Part shown: piece after piece, positions 27,449 to 37,600 of the stretch
How the letters are laid out: each line of letters starts with the position of its first letter
Position numbering within the stretch: the first letter of the stretch is position 1
NCBI RefSeq assembly: GCF_013401995.1
Contig: NZ_JACBJI010000001.1
Span: 800,337 to 864,336, forward strand
Origin: Flavobacterium agri
Lineage (GTDB): Bacteria > Bacteroidota > Bacteroidia > Flavobacteriales > Flavobacteriaceae
Length of the DNA stretch: 64,000 nucleotides
Direction of reading: 5' to 3'
Program-made: the position numbers and the translations under genes
Notes under the pieces: model-generated
Seen by the model: only the letters and a program-made list of their open reading frames with translations
Told to the model about the DNA's origin: nothing
The model's database searches: none

Positions 27449-27787
27449 ATGCTTCAGATCTATCACAACAACAGATGTTCGAAATCGCGCGAATGCGTCG
27501 TATCGTTGGACGCTTCCGAAACGCCGTATGAAACCATCGATTACCTCAGGAATCCACTCAAATTCAGGCAAATCAAAGCCTTGCTCAAAAAACTGAAACT
27601 CAACGCAATAGACATCGTGCGCACTAATGAAACCGAATGGGCCGCCTACAAAGGTTTGGAATTGTCGAATGACGATATCGTACGCATTTTGGCCAAGCAT
27701 CCGATATTGATGCAACGCCCGATCGTAGTCAACGGCGACAAGGCGGTGGTAGCCAGGCCGTTGGAAAAAATATCCGAAATAGTGTAA
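27449..27787 (+). CDS. ArsC/Spx family protein (arsenate reductase-like)
   Basis: A 112-aa thioredoxin-fold protein of the glutaredoxin-dependent ArsC family. The N-terminal IYHNNRCSKSRE places the active-site cysteine at C10, and the C-terminal HPILMQRPIVVNG has the conserved RP before the anion-binding segment. No ars operon genes (efflux pump, ArsR) are nearby, so a role in arsenate resistance is not established; YfgD-type housekeeping redox function is possible. Confidence 0.85.
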   Translation: MLQIYHNNRCSKSRECVVSLDASETPYETIDYLRNPLKFRQIKALLKKLKLNAIDIVRTNETEWAAYKGLELSNDDIVRILAKHPILMQRPIVVNGDKAVVARPLEKISEIV

Positions 27788-27863
27788 CAAATCGCGTTTT
27801 TGGATTCAAATAGCCAGCATTGGCGCGACATTGCCGTTGCCTCAGTTTAACAAAAACTTGTGA

Positions 27864-27892
27864 TTTGCCGCCTAAACCATAGGCTAATTTTG
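27864..27892 (+). promoter_or_regulatory. Promoter of the TonB-dependent receptor gene
   Basis: TTTG (27864-27867), a 17-base spacer and TAATTTTG (27885-27892) fit the TTG/TAnnTTTG consensus well. Its position inside the apparent 5' extension of the ORF supports translation starting at 27926. Confidence 0.65.
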
Positions 27893-27925
27893 CAGTCCAA
27901 TAGCTCAAAACAAAACCAATCTTAT

Positions 27926-30388
27926 ATGAAATTGTTCCAATGGCTCTGCGCCACGATCGTATGCTTCGGCTTTTTGTCGGCCAATGCCCAAAAGGTGACC
28001 GTTACCGGAAAAATCGCCGATAAAACCAGCAAGCAGCCTCTCGAATACGCGACGGTCACTTTCGTCAAACCCGGCGATACAAAGCCAGTGGCGGGCGGAA
28101 TCACCGACTCGAAAGGCGAATACAGCATAGAGGTAAATTCGGGAACATACGACATAAAATTCGAGTTCATCTCGTTCAAGGGATTCGAACTCAAAAACCA
28201 GGCGATTTCCAAAAACATCAGGCTGCAGAACGTAGAACTGGCCGAAGACGCCCAATTGCTCAACGAAGTCGTGGTGCGCGCCGATCGTACGACTGTAGAA
28301 ATCAAACTCGACAAGAAAGTGTACAACGTCGGGCAGGATCTGATGGTCAAAGGCGGAACGGTCAGCGACGTTTTGGACAACATCCCGTCCGTTTCTGTAG
28401 ACCAGGACGGAACGATCAGCCTTCGCGGAAACGAAAACGTGAGGATTTTGATCGACGGAAAGCCTTCGAACGCGATCAACATTACCGAAGCGCTGCGCAT
28501 CATTCCGGCGGACGCCATCGATAAGGTCGAAGTCGTGACCAACCCATCGGCGAGATACGATTCCGAGGGCGGCGGCGGCTTGCTCAACATCATCCTCAAA
28601 AAAGGCAAAAACCAAGGCATCAACGGAACTTTTATCGGTACGGTTGGCGATCCTGACAACTACGGACTTTCGGGCAACCTGAATTTCAAGACCGACAAGA
28701 TCAACGTTTTCACGACTACGGGTTACAATTACAGGCTCAATCCGGGGAATTCGCTTACCGATACGCGTTATCTCGACGACAACGACGTCACGACGGGTTA
28801 TATAAACGAAAGACGCAACAACGACCGTCTCAACAAAGGATACAATTCGAATTTCGGGTTCGATTACTACATCGACAAAAGCCTCACCTGGACGAACGCG
28901 ATCAACCTGAGACGCAATTCGAACGAGAATCCTGAAATCGTAAAATATTTCAACTACGACGAAAACCACGATTTTACGGGTGTCGACACCCGATTCAACG
29001 ACCAACGCGGAAAAAGCGAGAACTTCGAATACTCGACCACGATCGTCAAGGATTTCAAGAAAGAAGGACACAAACTGACGATCAACGGCGCGTTTTCGAT
29101 CAATAACGACAACGACTTCTCGGACATCAACGACGGGGACGAAACCACCAAAAACATACAAGAACAAAACCGCAACGTGATCCAGGCCGATTACGTGCTC
29201 CCGCTTGGCAAGAACAGCCAGTTCGAGGCCGGTTTCAAAGGCGAATACAACCGTTTGCTCACCGATTATTTCGTGGGTATACTCGATCCGGTTTCCCAAA
29301 CGTATATTTCGGATTCACGCTATTCGAACAAACTCGAATACAAGGAAAAAGTGAACGCGCTTTACATGCAATACGGATCTAAAATCAACAAGTTCTCGTA
29401 TTTGCTGGGCTTGCGTTGGGAAGATTCGAACATAGACGTGAACCAGCTTTTCACTCAGGATTTCAACAACAAACGCTACAACAATTTCTTTCCGAGCGCT
29501 TTCCTGACGTATGAATTGGGAGACGAAAGCAACATCTCGCTTAGCTATAGCCGACGCATTTCACGTCCGCGCGGCCGACTGATCAACCCGTTCTCGAATT
29601 ACTCGAGCAACATCAACATCTTCCGCGGAAACCCCGATTTGAATCCCGCGTTCAGCGATGCGTTCGATATCGGTTATTTGAAACGTTGGAAAAAACTCAC
29701 GTTCAGCACTTCGATGTATTTGAACCACACGAAGGATTCGTTCCAGTTCATCAGGACGGAATCGGGCGATTTCGCACAGGTTTCGGAAGGAAGCCCGCTT
29801 ACTCCGGTAATCCTTACGACTCCGGTGAATTTGGGTGACGAATACCGCTTCGGATTTGAGTTCACGTTCAACTACAATCCGTTCAAATGGTGGAAGCTCA
29901 ACAGCAACTTCAACTTCTTCCGCAACCAGACCGTAGGCGAATATTCGTATACGACATCGGGTGGAGAGCTTGTGGTGGAAGATCTCGACAACACCGCTTA
30001 TTCATGGTCGACCCGTTTGACTTCGAAAGTAACCTTGCCATACAAAATCGATTGGCAGACCAACTTCAATTACAATGCACCCCAAAAGAACGCCCAAGGT
30101 GAAAGCCGCGGCATCCCGAGCATGAACCTAGGATTCAGCAAGGATTTCCTAAAAGACAAGGCGACATTGGCACTCAATGTACAAGACGTTTTCAATTCGC
30201 GCAAACGCATCAACGAGACGTATTTGCCGGGCGTTTTGGAATCGTACAGTGAAATGCAGTGGAGAGTGCGCCAGATCACGCTTTCGCTGACCTATCGCTT
30301 CAACAAAGCCAAAACCGATCGTGACAGGGATCGCAACCAACAACGAAACAACAACGACGGAGGCGGGAACGACGATTTCCCAGGTTAA
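27926..30388 (+). CDS. TonB-dependent receptor with CarboxypepD_reg-like domain
   Basis: An 820-aa outer-membrane receptor. A signal peptide (MKLFQWLCATIVCFGFLSAN) is followed by a CarboxypepD_reg-like domain (VTGKIADKTSKQPLEYATV, residues ~23-105), a plug domain (GGTVSDVLDNIPSVSVDQDG ... NVRILIDGKPS) and a long barrel of the outer-membrane beta-barrel family 3 type. The tail after the last strand (LTYRFNKAK) is Asp/Arg/Asn-rich. Without an adjacent SusD or binding protein, the ligand is unknown; this class often concerns iron or peptides. Monocistronic with its own promoter and terminator. Confidence 0.9.
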   Translation: MKLFQWLCATIVCFGFLSANAQKVTVTGKIADKTSKQPLEYATVTFVKPGDTKPVAGGITDSKGEYSIEVNSGTYDIKFEFISFKGFELKNQAISKNIRLQNVELAEDAQLLNEVVVRADRTTVEIKLDKKVYNVGQDLMVKGGTVSDVLDNIPSVSVDQDGTISLRGNENVRILIDGKPSNAINITEALRIIPADAIDKVEVVTNPSARYDSEGGGGLLNIILKKGKNQGINGTFIGTVGDPDNYGLSGNLNFKTDKINVFTTTGYNYRLNPGNSLTDTRYLDDNDVTTGYINERRNNDRLNKGYNSNFGFDYYIDKSLTWTNAINLRRNSNENPEIVKYFNYDENHDFTGVDTRFNDQRGKSENFEYSTTIVKDFKKEGHKLTINGAFSINNDNDFSDINDGDETTKNIQEQNRNVIQADYVLPLGKNSQFEAGFKGEYNRLLTDYFVGILDPVSQTYISDSRYSNKLEYKEKVNALYMQYGSKINKFSYLLGLRWEDSNIDVNQLFTQDFNNKRYNNFFPSAFLTYELGDESNISLSYSRRISRPRGRLINPFSNYSSNINIFRGNPDLNPAFSDAFDIGYLKRWKKLTFSTSMYLNHTKDSFQFIRTESGDFAQVSEGSPLTPVILTTPVNLGDEYRFGFEFTFNYNPFKWWKLNSNFNFFRNQTVGEYSYTTSGGELVVEDLDNTAYSWSTRLTSKVTLPYKIDWQTNFNYNAPQKNAQGESRGIPSMNLGFSKDFLKDKATLALNVQDVFNSRKRINETYLPGVLESYSEMQWRVRQITLSLTYRFNKAKTDRDRDRNQQRNNNDGGGNDDFPG

Positions 30389-30413
30389 CACGTATCTTAC
30401 TTAAAGCGAAAAA

Positions 30414-30445
30414 CGTCGGATCCATAAGTCCGGCGTTTTTTATTT
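30414..30445 (+). terminator. Terminator of the TonB-dependent receptor gene
   Basis: CGTCGGA (30414-30420) pairs with TCCGGCG (30429-30435), with one G-U, followed by a T-rich tail. Confidence 0.8.
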
Positions 30446-30476
30446 TTAGTCGCTGATGCGAATATCGACTAAAGCT

Positions 30477-30503
30477 ATTCGTGAAATCCGTGTCATTCGT
30501 GGC
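30477..30503. repeat. Half copy of dispersed palindrome family A
   Basis: ATTCGTGAAATCCGTGTCATTCGTGGC resembles the right arm of the family A palindromes at 7725-7783 and 32402-32460. The matching left arm is degenerate, so this looks like a decayed or partial copy. Confidence 0.45.
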
Positions 30504-30564
30504 CTAAATACAAAAAGGAAGCCCGAAGACTTCCTTTCCTAAAATCGGTTTCTAGATTACCGAT

Positions 30565-30732
30565 TTACTGATTACTTAGTTTTTTCGCGGCGCGCTTCTC
30601 TTTCCAAAGCTCCCAGCTCGCTCCTGCAACCCAGTAGAATACGAAGTTGACCAAGAAGATCATGAGCCAGAAACCTGTCGTGAAGATGCACAGGAACAGC
30701 AAAAAGCCTAAGTACTGTTGAAATTCAAACAT
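30565..30732 (-). CDS. Small membrane protein of unknown function
   Basis: A 55-aa ORF starting at 30732 (MFEFQQYLGFLLFLC). It has one or two hydrophobic segments spanning residues 7-40 and a basic C-terminus (WELWKEKRAAKKLSNQ), giving a likely cytoplasmic tail. The frame is open to 30885, but the upstream part is not protein-like and falls partly in a repeat. Not recognised; the assignment as a gene rests on the clear membrane-protein composition. Confidence 0.5.
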   Translation of the reverse strand: MFEFQQYLGFLLFLCIFTTGFWLMIFLVNFVFYWVAGASWELWKEKRAAKKLSNQ

Positions 30733-30849
30733 GTTTTCCGGAATTTTTTGAATTATACGCAAATGTAACGATAGTATTTTTGCTGTCCAAGTGCGGGTTT
30801 CATTTTTATTAACAAAGATTTCGGCGTAAATTTGGGCGGCTTCAAAAAC

Positions 30850-30952
30850 TTCAATATTCGTTATTCGTTGCTCGTTGTTCAACATTCAGAAGAACTGACG
30901 AATAACACAATTTGAACAACGAATATTGAATGACGAACAACGAATATTGAAC
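30850..30952. repeat. Dispersed imperfect palindrome, family D
   Basis: The left arm (30850-30887) begins TTCAATATTCGTTATTCGTT and the right arm (30914-30952) ends GAACAACGAATATTGAAC. They are imperfect reverse complements built from repeats of GAACAACGAATATTGAA. The element lies 18 bases upstream of the fumC start. A short related string, AACGAACAACGATTAACGAA, occurs near 7880-7900. Confidence 0.6.
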
Positions 30953-30970
30953 TTACCAACATAATTAACA

Positions 30971-32368
30971 ATGGAATACAGAATAGAAAAAGACACCATG
31001 GGCGAAGTGAAAGTTCCCGCAGAGAAATACTGGGGCGCCCAAACCGAACGTTCGCGCAACAACTTCAAGATCGGGCCGTCGGGATCGATGCCTAAAGAAA
31101 TCGTCGAAGGTTTTGCCTATCTCAAAAAAGCGGCGGCTTATGCGAACCACGATTTAGGGGTTTTGTCGGTCGAAAAAAGAGATGCGATCGCAGCGGTTTG
31201 CGATGAAATCCTCGCCGGAAAACTCGAAAGCGAATTCCCGCTCGTGATCTGGCAAACCGGTTCGGGCACACAATCGAACATGAACGTGAACGAAGTCATC
31301 GCGAACCGCGCACAGGTTTTGGCCGGATTCAAGATCGGCGAAGGAGAAGCGGTCGTAAAAGCCAACGACGATGTGAACAAATCGCAGTCTTCGAACGACA
31401 CCTACCCGACCGGCATGCACATCGCGGCGTACAAAGCGGTTGTCGAGGTGACGATTCCCGGTGTCGAGAAATTGCGCGATACATTGAAAGCGAAATCGGA
31501 AGAGTTCATGAACGTCGTCAAAATCGGGCGTACCCACTTGATGGATGCGACCCCGCTTACACTTGGACAGGAACTTTCGGGTTACGTCGCCCAATTGAAC
31601 TACGGATTGAAAGCCGTAAAAAATACATTGGCCCACCTTTCTGAAGTCGCACTCGGCGGAACTGCCGTCGGCACAGGTTTGAATACACCAGAAGGCTATG
31701 ACGTGAAAGTGGCCGAATACATCGCGAAATTTACAGGCCATCCGTTCGTGACGGCTCCTAACAAATTCGAAGCCCTCGCCTCTCACGACGCTATCGTGGA
31801 AACACACGGCGCCTTGAAACAACTGGCGGTTTCTTTGAACAAAATCGCAAACGATATCCGTATGATGGCTTCGGGGCCACGTTCGGGAATCGGCGAAATC
31901 TTTATTCCCGAAAATGAGCCGGGCTCGTCTATCATGCCTGGTAAAGTGAATCCTACCCAATGCGAGGCGTTGACGATGGTTTGCGCGCAAGTCATGGGTA
32001 ACGATGTCGCCATCACTATCGGCGGAACGCAAGGCCATTACGAACTCAACGTATTCAAGCCTTTGATGGCTGCAAACTTCCTGCAATCGGCGCGCTTGAT
32101 CGGTGACGCATGCGTATCGTTCGACGAACATTGCGCACAAGGTATCGAACCGAACCACAAACGCATCAAGGAACTCGTAGACAATTCGCTTATGCTCGTG
32201 ACGGCTTTGAACACCAAAATCGGATATTACAAAGCGGCCGAAATCGCTCAGACGGCACATAAAAACGGAACGACGCTTAAAGACGAGGCCGTTCGTTTGG
32301 GTTATGTTTCTGCGGAAGACTTCGATGCTTGGGTGAAGCCTGAAGATATGGTCGGAAGCTTGAAGTAA
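30971..32368 (+). CDS. fumC: Fumarate hydratase, class II
   Basis: A TCA-cycle enzyme interconverting fumarate and malate. Seen: [19 protein letters not shown] at the N-terminus, the substrate-site block [16 protein letters not shown] and the fumarase/aspartase signature [16 protein letters not shown]. At 465 aa the length is that of the oxygen-stable class II enzyme. Monocistronic; a family A palindrome followed by eight T about 33 bases downstream likely ends transcription. Confidence 0.97.
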   Translation: MEYRIEKDTMGEVKVPAEKYWGAQTERSRNNFKIGPSGSMPKEIVEGFAYLKKAAAYANHDLGVLSVEKRDAIAAVCDEILAGKLESEFPLVIWQTGSGTQSNMNVNEVIANRAQVLAGFKIGEGEAVVKANDDVNKSQSSNDTYPTGMHIAAYKAVVEVTIPGVEKLRDTLKAKSEEFMNVVKIGRTHLMDATPLTLGQELSGYVAQLNYGLKAVKNTLAHLSEVALGGTAVGTGLNTPEGYDVKVAEYIAKFTGHPFVTAPNKFEALASHDAIVETHGALKQLAVSLNKIANDIRMMASGPRSGIGEIFIPENEPGSSIMPGKVNPTQCEALTMVCAQVMGNDVAITIGGTQGHYELNVFKPLMAANFLQSARLIGDACVSFDEHCAQGIEPNHKRIKELVDNSLMLVTALNTKIGYYKAAEIAQTAHKNGTTLKDEAVRLGYVSAEDFDAWVKPEDMVGSLK

Positions 32369-32401
32369 GTTTCGCTTAACACGCTATAAACAATAAGTTT
32401 T

Positions 32402-32469
32402 AGCCACGAATCACACGAATGTCACGAAATATGATTGTGAAATTTGTGTGATTTGTGGCTATTTTTTTT
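32402..32469 (+). repeat. Family A palindrome (copy 2) with T-run, probable fumC terminator
   Basis: AGCCACGAATCACACGAATG at the left pairs with the right arm ending TTTGTGTGATTTGTGGCT (to 32460), giving a long imperfect hairpin followed by eight T (32462-32469). It looks like a dispersed repeat co-opted as a terminator for fumC. Confidence 0.65.
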
Positions 32470-32498
32470 AATCTGAGCGGTGTTTGAACCACAGTTTC

Positions 32499-32622
32499 GC
32501 GTTAGGGATTTTAGCGAAAATCCTTTTGCTTGTGCAACAAAGCGAAAGATTGTAGCGGAAGCCCGGCGACGGCCTTTCGACAATTCTTTGTCACCAAAAG
32601 TTCTTCCGGCCGGCGCAACGCC
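32499..32622. repeat. Interspersed GC-rich repeat, family E (copy 1)
   Basis: The segment runs from GCGTTAGGGATTTTAGCGAA to a GC-rich end GGCGCAACGCC. It reads through AAAATCCTTTTG, AAAGATTGTAGCGGA and AGCCCGGC. Read on the minus strand, it matches a sequence of the type ending ATCCCTAACGC that I recall as recurrent between genes in flavobacterial genomes. The 63-codon ORF across it has no protein-like character. The fumC-rpsA gap (32369-32681) holds only this, the family A palindrome and the rpsA terminator. Confidence 0.55.
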
Positions 32623-32632
32623 AAAAACAAAT

Positions 32633-32660
32633 AAAAAAGCCCCGTGTTTCCACGAGGCTT
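32633..32660 (-). terminator. Terminator of rpsA
   Basis: On the minus strand AAGCCTCGTG (32660-32651), a GAAA loop and CACGGGGCTT are followed by a T-run to 32633. Confidence 0.88.
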
Positions 32661-32681
32661 TCTATCATTGACGATAAAGAA

Positions 32682-34451
32682 TTACTTCTTCTCGTTCTTC
32701 TCCATTTTAGCTTTCAAGCCAGCAAGGATCTCGTTGTTATCTCCAAGTGTTGGCGCCGAAGCGTTGTTGTTTGAAGAATTGTCTTGAGCCTGACGTACGT
32801 TTTTCTCTTCCTCTTCACGGAAAGTAGCCGTGTGGGAAGCGACAACGCGCTTGAATTCTTTGTTGAACTCGATCACTTTGAAATCGGCAACTTCGCCTTT
32901 TTTCAATTTCTTGCCGTCTTCTTTTTCAAGGTGACGTGCAGGAATGAACGCTACAACATCGTCTCCGAAGTCTACGGTAGCACCTTTGTCTACGATCTCG
33001 GCGATAGTTCCGTTGTGTACGGTTCCAACTCCGAAAGCAGCCTCGTGCTTATCCCATGGGTTCGGTTGTGTTTGCTTGTGACCCAAAGAAAGTTTACGTC
33101 CGTCAACATCAAGTTCAAGAACAACAACTTCCAATTTATCACCTACATTCACGAATTCAGATGGGTGCTTCACTTTTTTGGTCCAAGAAAGATCAGAGAT
33201 GTAGATCAATCCGTCGATTCCTTCTTCCAATTCAACGAATACGCCGAAGTTAGTGAAGTTACGAACGATACCTGTGTGCTTAGAACCAACTGGGTATTTA
33301 GACGTAATGTCTGTCCAAGGATCTTGAGACAATTGTTTGATACCCAAAGACATTTTGCGGTCTTCGCGGTCAAGAGTCAAGATTTGTGCTTCAACAACAT
33401 CTCCGACTTTTACGAAATCCTGAGCCGAACGCAAGTGCGTAGACCAAGACATTTCAGAAACGTGGATAAGTCCTTCAACACCTTCAGCAACCTCGATGAA
33501 CGCACCGTAGTCAGCGATAACGACAACTTTTCCTTTCACTTTGTCACCAACAGCGATGTTAGCGTCAAGAGCATCCCAAGGATGAGCGTTAAGCTGCTTC
33601 AAACCAAGTTGGATACGAGTTTTCTCATCATCGAAGTCAAGGATTACGACGTTCAATTTCTGATCAAGCTCCAATACTTCGCTCGGGTGGTTGATACGTG
33701 ACCAAGAAAGGTCTGTGATGTGGATCAAACCGTCTACGCCGCCAAGGTCGATGAATACTCCGTAAGAAGTGATGTTTTTGACGACACCTTCGAGAACCTG
33801 ACCTTTTTGCAATTGTCCGATGATCTCTTTCTTCTGTACTTCGATATCTGCCTCGATAAGCGCTTTGTGCGATACGACAACGTTCTTGAACTCGTGGTTG
33901 ATTTTCACAACTTTGAATTCCATCATTTTGTTTACGTATACGTCGTAGTCACGGATCGGTTTGACGTCGATCTGAGATCCTGGCAAGAACGCCTCGATTC
34001 CGAATACATCTACGATCATACCACCTTTAGTGCGGCATTTCACGAATCCGTTTACGATTTCGCCTGTCTCATGAGCGTTGATAACGCGATCCCATGATTT
34101 GATAGTTCTGGCTTTTCTGTGAGAAAGTACAAGTTGTCCTGTCTTGTCCTCGCGAACGTCGATCAAAACTTCTACTTTGTCTCCAACCTTAAGGTTCGGG
34201 TTGTAACGGAATTCGTTAAGAGAGATAACGCCTTCAGATTTAGCGTTGATGTCTACGATTACGTCACGGTCAGTAAGGCGAACTACAGTTCCTTCCACTA
34301 CTTCTTCCTGATCGGTTGCGATGAAGGTTTTTGAAACGAGATCCTCGAATTCCTGCAAGTTTTTCTCGTCTACTGCATCAATTCCCTCTTGGTAATTGTT
34401 CCAGTTGAAGTTTTTCAAAAAGTCTTCTTGTGTTTTTAATAATTCAGACAT
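32682..34451 (-). CDS. rpsA: 30S ribosomal protein S1
   Basis: A 589-aa protein with six S1 RNA-binding repeats, recognisable by the recurring GxVxxITSYGVFIDLGGVDGLIHIT, GAFIEVAEGVEGLIHVSEMS and GVFVELEEGIDGLIYISDLS patterns. A short C-terminal tail is rich in Asn and Lys. S1 delivers mRNA to the 30S subunit, although in Bacteroidetes initiation relies little on Shine-Dalgarno pairing. Codon use differs from its neighbours, with many T- and A-ending codons, as expected for a highly expressed gene. A promoter lies about 120 bases upstream, implying a long 5' leader. Confidence 0.97.
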   Translation of the reverse strand: MSELLKTQEDFLKNFNWNNYQEGIDAVDEKNLQEFEDLVSKTFIATDQEEVVEGTVVRLTDRDVIVDINAKSEGVISLNEFRYNPNLKVGDKVEVLIDVREDKTGQLVLSHRKARTIKSWDRVINAHETGEIVNGFVKCRTKGGMIVDVFGIEAFLPGSQIDVKPIRDYDVYVNKMMEFKVVKINHEFKNVVVSHKALIEADIEVQKKEIIGQLQKGQVLEGVVKNITSYGVFIDLGGVDGLIHITDLSWSRINHPSEVLELDQKLNVVILDFDDEKTRIQLGLKQLNAHPWDALDANIAVGDKVKGKVVVIADYGAFIEVAEGVEGLIHVSEMSWSTHLRSAQDFVKVGDVVEAQILTLDREDRKMSLGIKQLSQDPWTDITSKYPVGSKHTGIVRNFTNFGVFVELEEGIDGLIYISDLSWTKKVKHPSEFVNVGDKLEVVVLELDVDGRKLSLGHKQTQPNPWDKHEAAFGVGTVHNGTIAEIVDKGATVDFGDDVVAFIPARHLEKEDGKKLKKGEVADFKVIEFNKEFKRVVASHTATFREEEEKNVRQAQDNSSNNNASAPTLGDNNEILAGLKAKMEKNEKK

Positions 34452-34571
34452 GCTGATTAATCATTTGTATCCTGCTTTTACCGGATTTCTACTCAGAATA
34501 AAAACAGAAGTGGTTTCTTTTGTGTTTTTACATATCACCTTTCCGGAAATCCTATCTGTCAAAAAGGTGCG

Positions 34572-34603
34572 CAAAATTAAGCCTTATTTATTTATCTACC
34601 AAA
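34572..34603 (-). promoter_or_regulatory. Promoter of rpsA
   Basis: On the minus strand TTTG (34603-34600), a 20-base spacer and TAATTTTG (34579-34572) fit the Bacteroidetes consensus. Transcription from here would leave a leader of roughly 115 bases before the rpsA ATG. Confidence 0.6.
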
Positions 34604-34651
34604 CCAATAACCTAAATATTCTCTTAAATGTTAAATAGGAAAGTCCATCGT

Positions 34652-34659
34652 TATTTTTG
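34652..34659 (+). promoter_or_regulatory. Putative -7 promoter element of the T9SS type B protein gene
   Basis: TATTTTTG matches TAnnTTTG, 28 bases before an ATG at 34687 and 36 bases before the annotated GTG at 34695. Confidence 0.45.
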
Positions 34660-34694
34660 CGTAAATTGTCCAACAACAAATTGCTGATGAAAAC

Positions 34695-37600
34695 GTGGAA
34701 AGACAACTACTTTTTTCCCGAAATATTGCTATTCTATCCAGGACCATCCTGCTCCTGCCCCATCTTCTGCTGATATTCCTCTTCATGCCGAATACGGTCT
34801 CGGCGTCTAAAATTTTGCCGCCCCAATTAGTGGTGACCAAAGTGGACGAACTTTGCGACGGAGGCGGGATCATCAACTGCAGCCTGTCCGATCCGACACC
34901 TGGCGGAACGGTGATTTTTAGGGTTTACCTGCTTCCCAACACTACGAGCCCGATTGCCGAACTTACCGCAAACGGACAAGTCACGGGCCTCGACGCGGGC
35001 ACGTACCAAGTCGTCGCGATTGAAACCGTGAACGGGAACGCCACCACGTTGCCTGCGCAAAACGTCACGATAGAAAACCATATAGAACCGCTCGATTTCG
35101 AGATTTCACATACAGACGAACATTGCGGCGACGGCACGATGACCATTAACGTGACATCGGGTTATGCCGTCGATTTCTTACTGTTCGACGGTCCGGAAAC
35201 GACGACTTTGCCACATCCTTTAAATTTCTTTGGAGATTTGGAAGACGGTACTTATATCGTCCATGCGATAGACGCTTGCGGAAACATCAAGGCACATTCG
35301 TATACCGTTCCGCATAACGAAGCGCCGTTCAGCGTAGGCTCTATGGGCTTCTTGCCGGAACTTCCTGCGTGCGACCAGATCACGCTGACGCATCCGGTGA
35401 CCATAGACGATATGGAAGACGACGATTTGCTGTTCCCGCTCACGTTCATCTATACGGTATATCCGCCCGACGGCTCTGCACCAATTACGGTAACGTACAC
35501 CGAAGTCACGGGCAACCCCGACAATTTCCCGGCAGCGCATACCGTGCCGTTCTGGTACGATCAATTGTATTTTTACGATTTACAGGTCATAGACAAATGC
35601 GGTCAATCGCACGGATGGAACCACGCACCTATCGATCTTTCGCTTTTTGCCGCTCTTTCCCCTGAATTGGGCGATTGCGGACAGTTTTTCTTTTCAATAT
35701 CACCTTCGGTTTTCGTCGCTCCGTATTTCATCAATTTTACGGAAGTACCCGCAGGCTTCAATCCGACCGATTTCAATCCGGGCCATCCCGGACCGTTCAC
35801 TTCTCTTCAGACGTATTACGGAACGACGAGCAATACCGTTCCCATGGGCAATTACGCCGGAACGCTGACCGACGCTTGCGGACATACGGTGAGTTTCGAG
35901 CAGGACATCCAGCCTAACGAGTTCCCTCCGCAGTTCACGCCGTATCCGCAACCGGGTTGTTTGTCGACGACTTCAGATTTGCAGATACAGACGATCAGTT
36001 ACGAGATCGATCACGTCGTGGTGACGGGCGCACCTCCGGAATTCACCGAAACGTTGCCGTATACGATTCCCGCAGTGCCAAACCAACAAGGACCGAATGA
36101 AATATGGCTTTTCGATTTGCCCGCCGGAACGTATTATTTCACGATTTACGATACATGCGGAATTGCTCACGAGGAAGAATACACCATCAATCCGAGCTCC
36201 ATATTCAACCTGCCTTCGAGTTCGACTTTCGCCGATTGTGAGGAAGGTTTTGGCGGCATCCGTATAAGAGGCGGCAATTCGACGATACTTACATCGGTGG
36301 TCATTACCTCGGCTCCGGCCGCGTATACCGAGACATTGCCTCAGGATGTATCGATCCACATCGGGGCATCGGGTATTTTTTCGATGGAACACCTTCCGCC
36401 TGGCGATTACGGCTTCCATCTTATCAACGGTTGCGGCAACGAATACGACGAAGTGTATCCCGTGATCGGTTATGAAACCCAGGCCACTATAGACGTTACG
36501 AAACATTGCGCGGCGTTCGATGTCTATCTTTCGGATGTATCGAACGCCACCGCTCCTAATTTTTGGTTGCAGAAACTCAACGAGACCACGGGTCAATGGA
36601 TGCATCCGAATACCGGCGCCATTTATGTAGAAGGTACAACGTTGGGCACGACGAACGCCATCCAACTCACGAACGGCATCAACAACATCAACCAACTTTT
36701 CCTGGGGCATTTCAGGATCGTCAAAACCTTCCAGGCATATCAGAATGGAGAAATCGGACCCGGATCTACAAAAGTTTGCATCATTCCGCTGCAGGAATTC
36801 GACAATACGGGAGAAGTACGAATCATAGACATCATCAAACTCACCTGCGACGGAGCATTGGCCAGCGTAAAAGTAATAGCCGACGGTGTCGAACCTTTCC
36901 ACTTCAAGATCATCGAAAAGAACGGCCAGCCTTTCGTCATCGATAACGGCAGCAACGATACGTTTATCGATTTGGAACCGGCCGTTTACAAGTTTTCGGT
37001 AGAGCACTTCTGCGGACAGGCCGTCGTCAAAATCGTCGATATCGCCACGCTTCCTTCTCAAATTGCAGCCGTACAACCTACAATTCCTCTAATAGAATGC
37101 GATTCGGACGACAACGACGGCAAAGCCGATTTCGACCTTTCACAATTCGACGCGACGATTATCGGTAGCCAGAATGCCAGCGATTTCACACTTACTTATC
37201 ATGCGACGGAAGCCGACGCGAATTCGGGAGCCAATGCGTTGCCACAACCTTATTATTCGGCTACAGCTACTTTGTACGCGCGTTTGAAACTGAATTCGGG
37301 CGATTGTTACGACGTGGTGACCGTAGAGGTGATCGTGAATCCTTACCCTGTTTTGCAGATGCAGTTGCGTTATCCGATTTGTCCGGATTCGTCGCGAACC
37401 ATCACAGCCGATAGCGGAATGGACAGCTACTCGTGGTCGACCGGTGCCAATACACAAAGCATCACAGTGACGCAAGCCGGAACGTACACGCTTACCGTAA
37501 CCAAAGATTATCAAGGCATCACGTGTACGGGCGTTTACCAGATCGAGGTTTTCCCGCTTGTGGCACCGACGATCCATCATGTAGAATACCAGGATTGGAC

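Noticed and set aside
27449..27787. Arsenic-resistance locus
   Set aside because: An ArsC-fold gene alone, without arsR, acr3/arsB or other ars genes, does not support such a system.
27905..29299. A 464-codon ORF antisense to the TonB receptor
   Set aside because: Shadow frame in a confidently identified receptor gene; composition rich in Val, Phe and Arg without recognisable motifs.
31154..32260. A 368-codon ORF antisense to fumC
   Set aside because: Shadow of a highly conserved enzyme gene.
32480..32671. A 63-codon ORF between fumC and rpsA
   Set aside because: It covers the family E repeat and the rpsA terminator; the composition is not protein-like and the last residues are encoded by the terminator hairpin.
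35973..37076. A 367-codon antisense ORF within the T9SS type B gene
   Set aside because: No start context, promoter or recognisable domain; the sense frame has repeated modules and a sorting domain.
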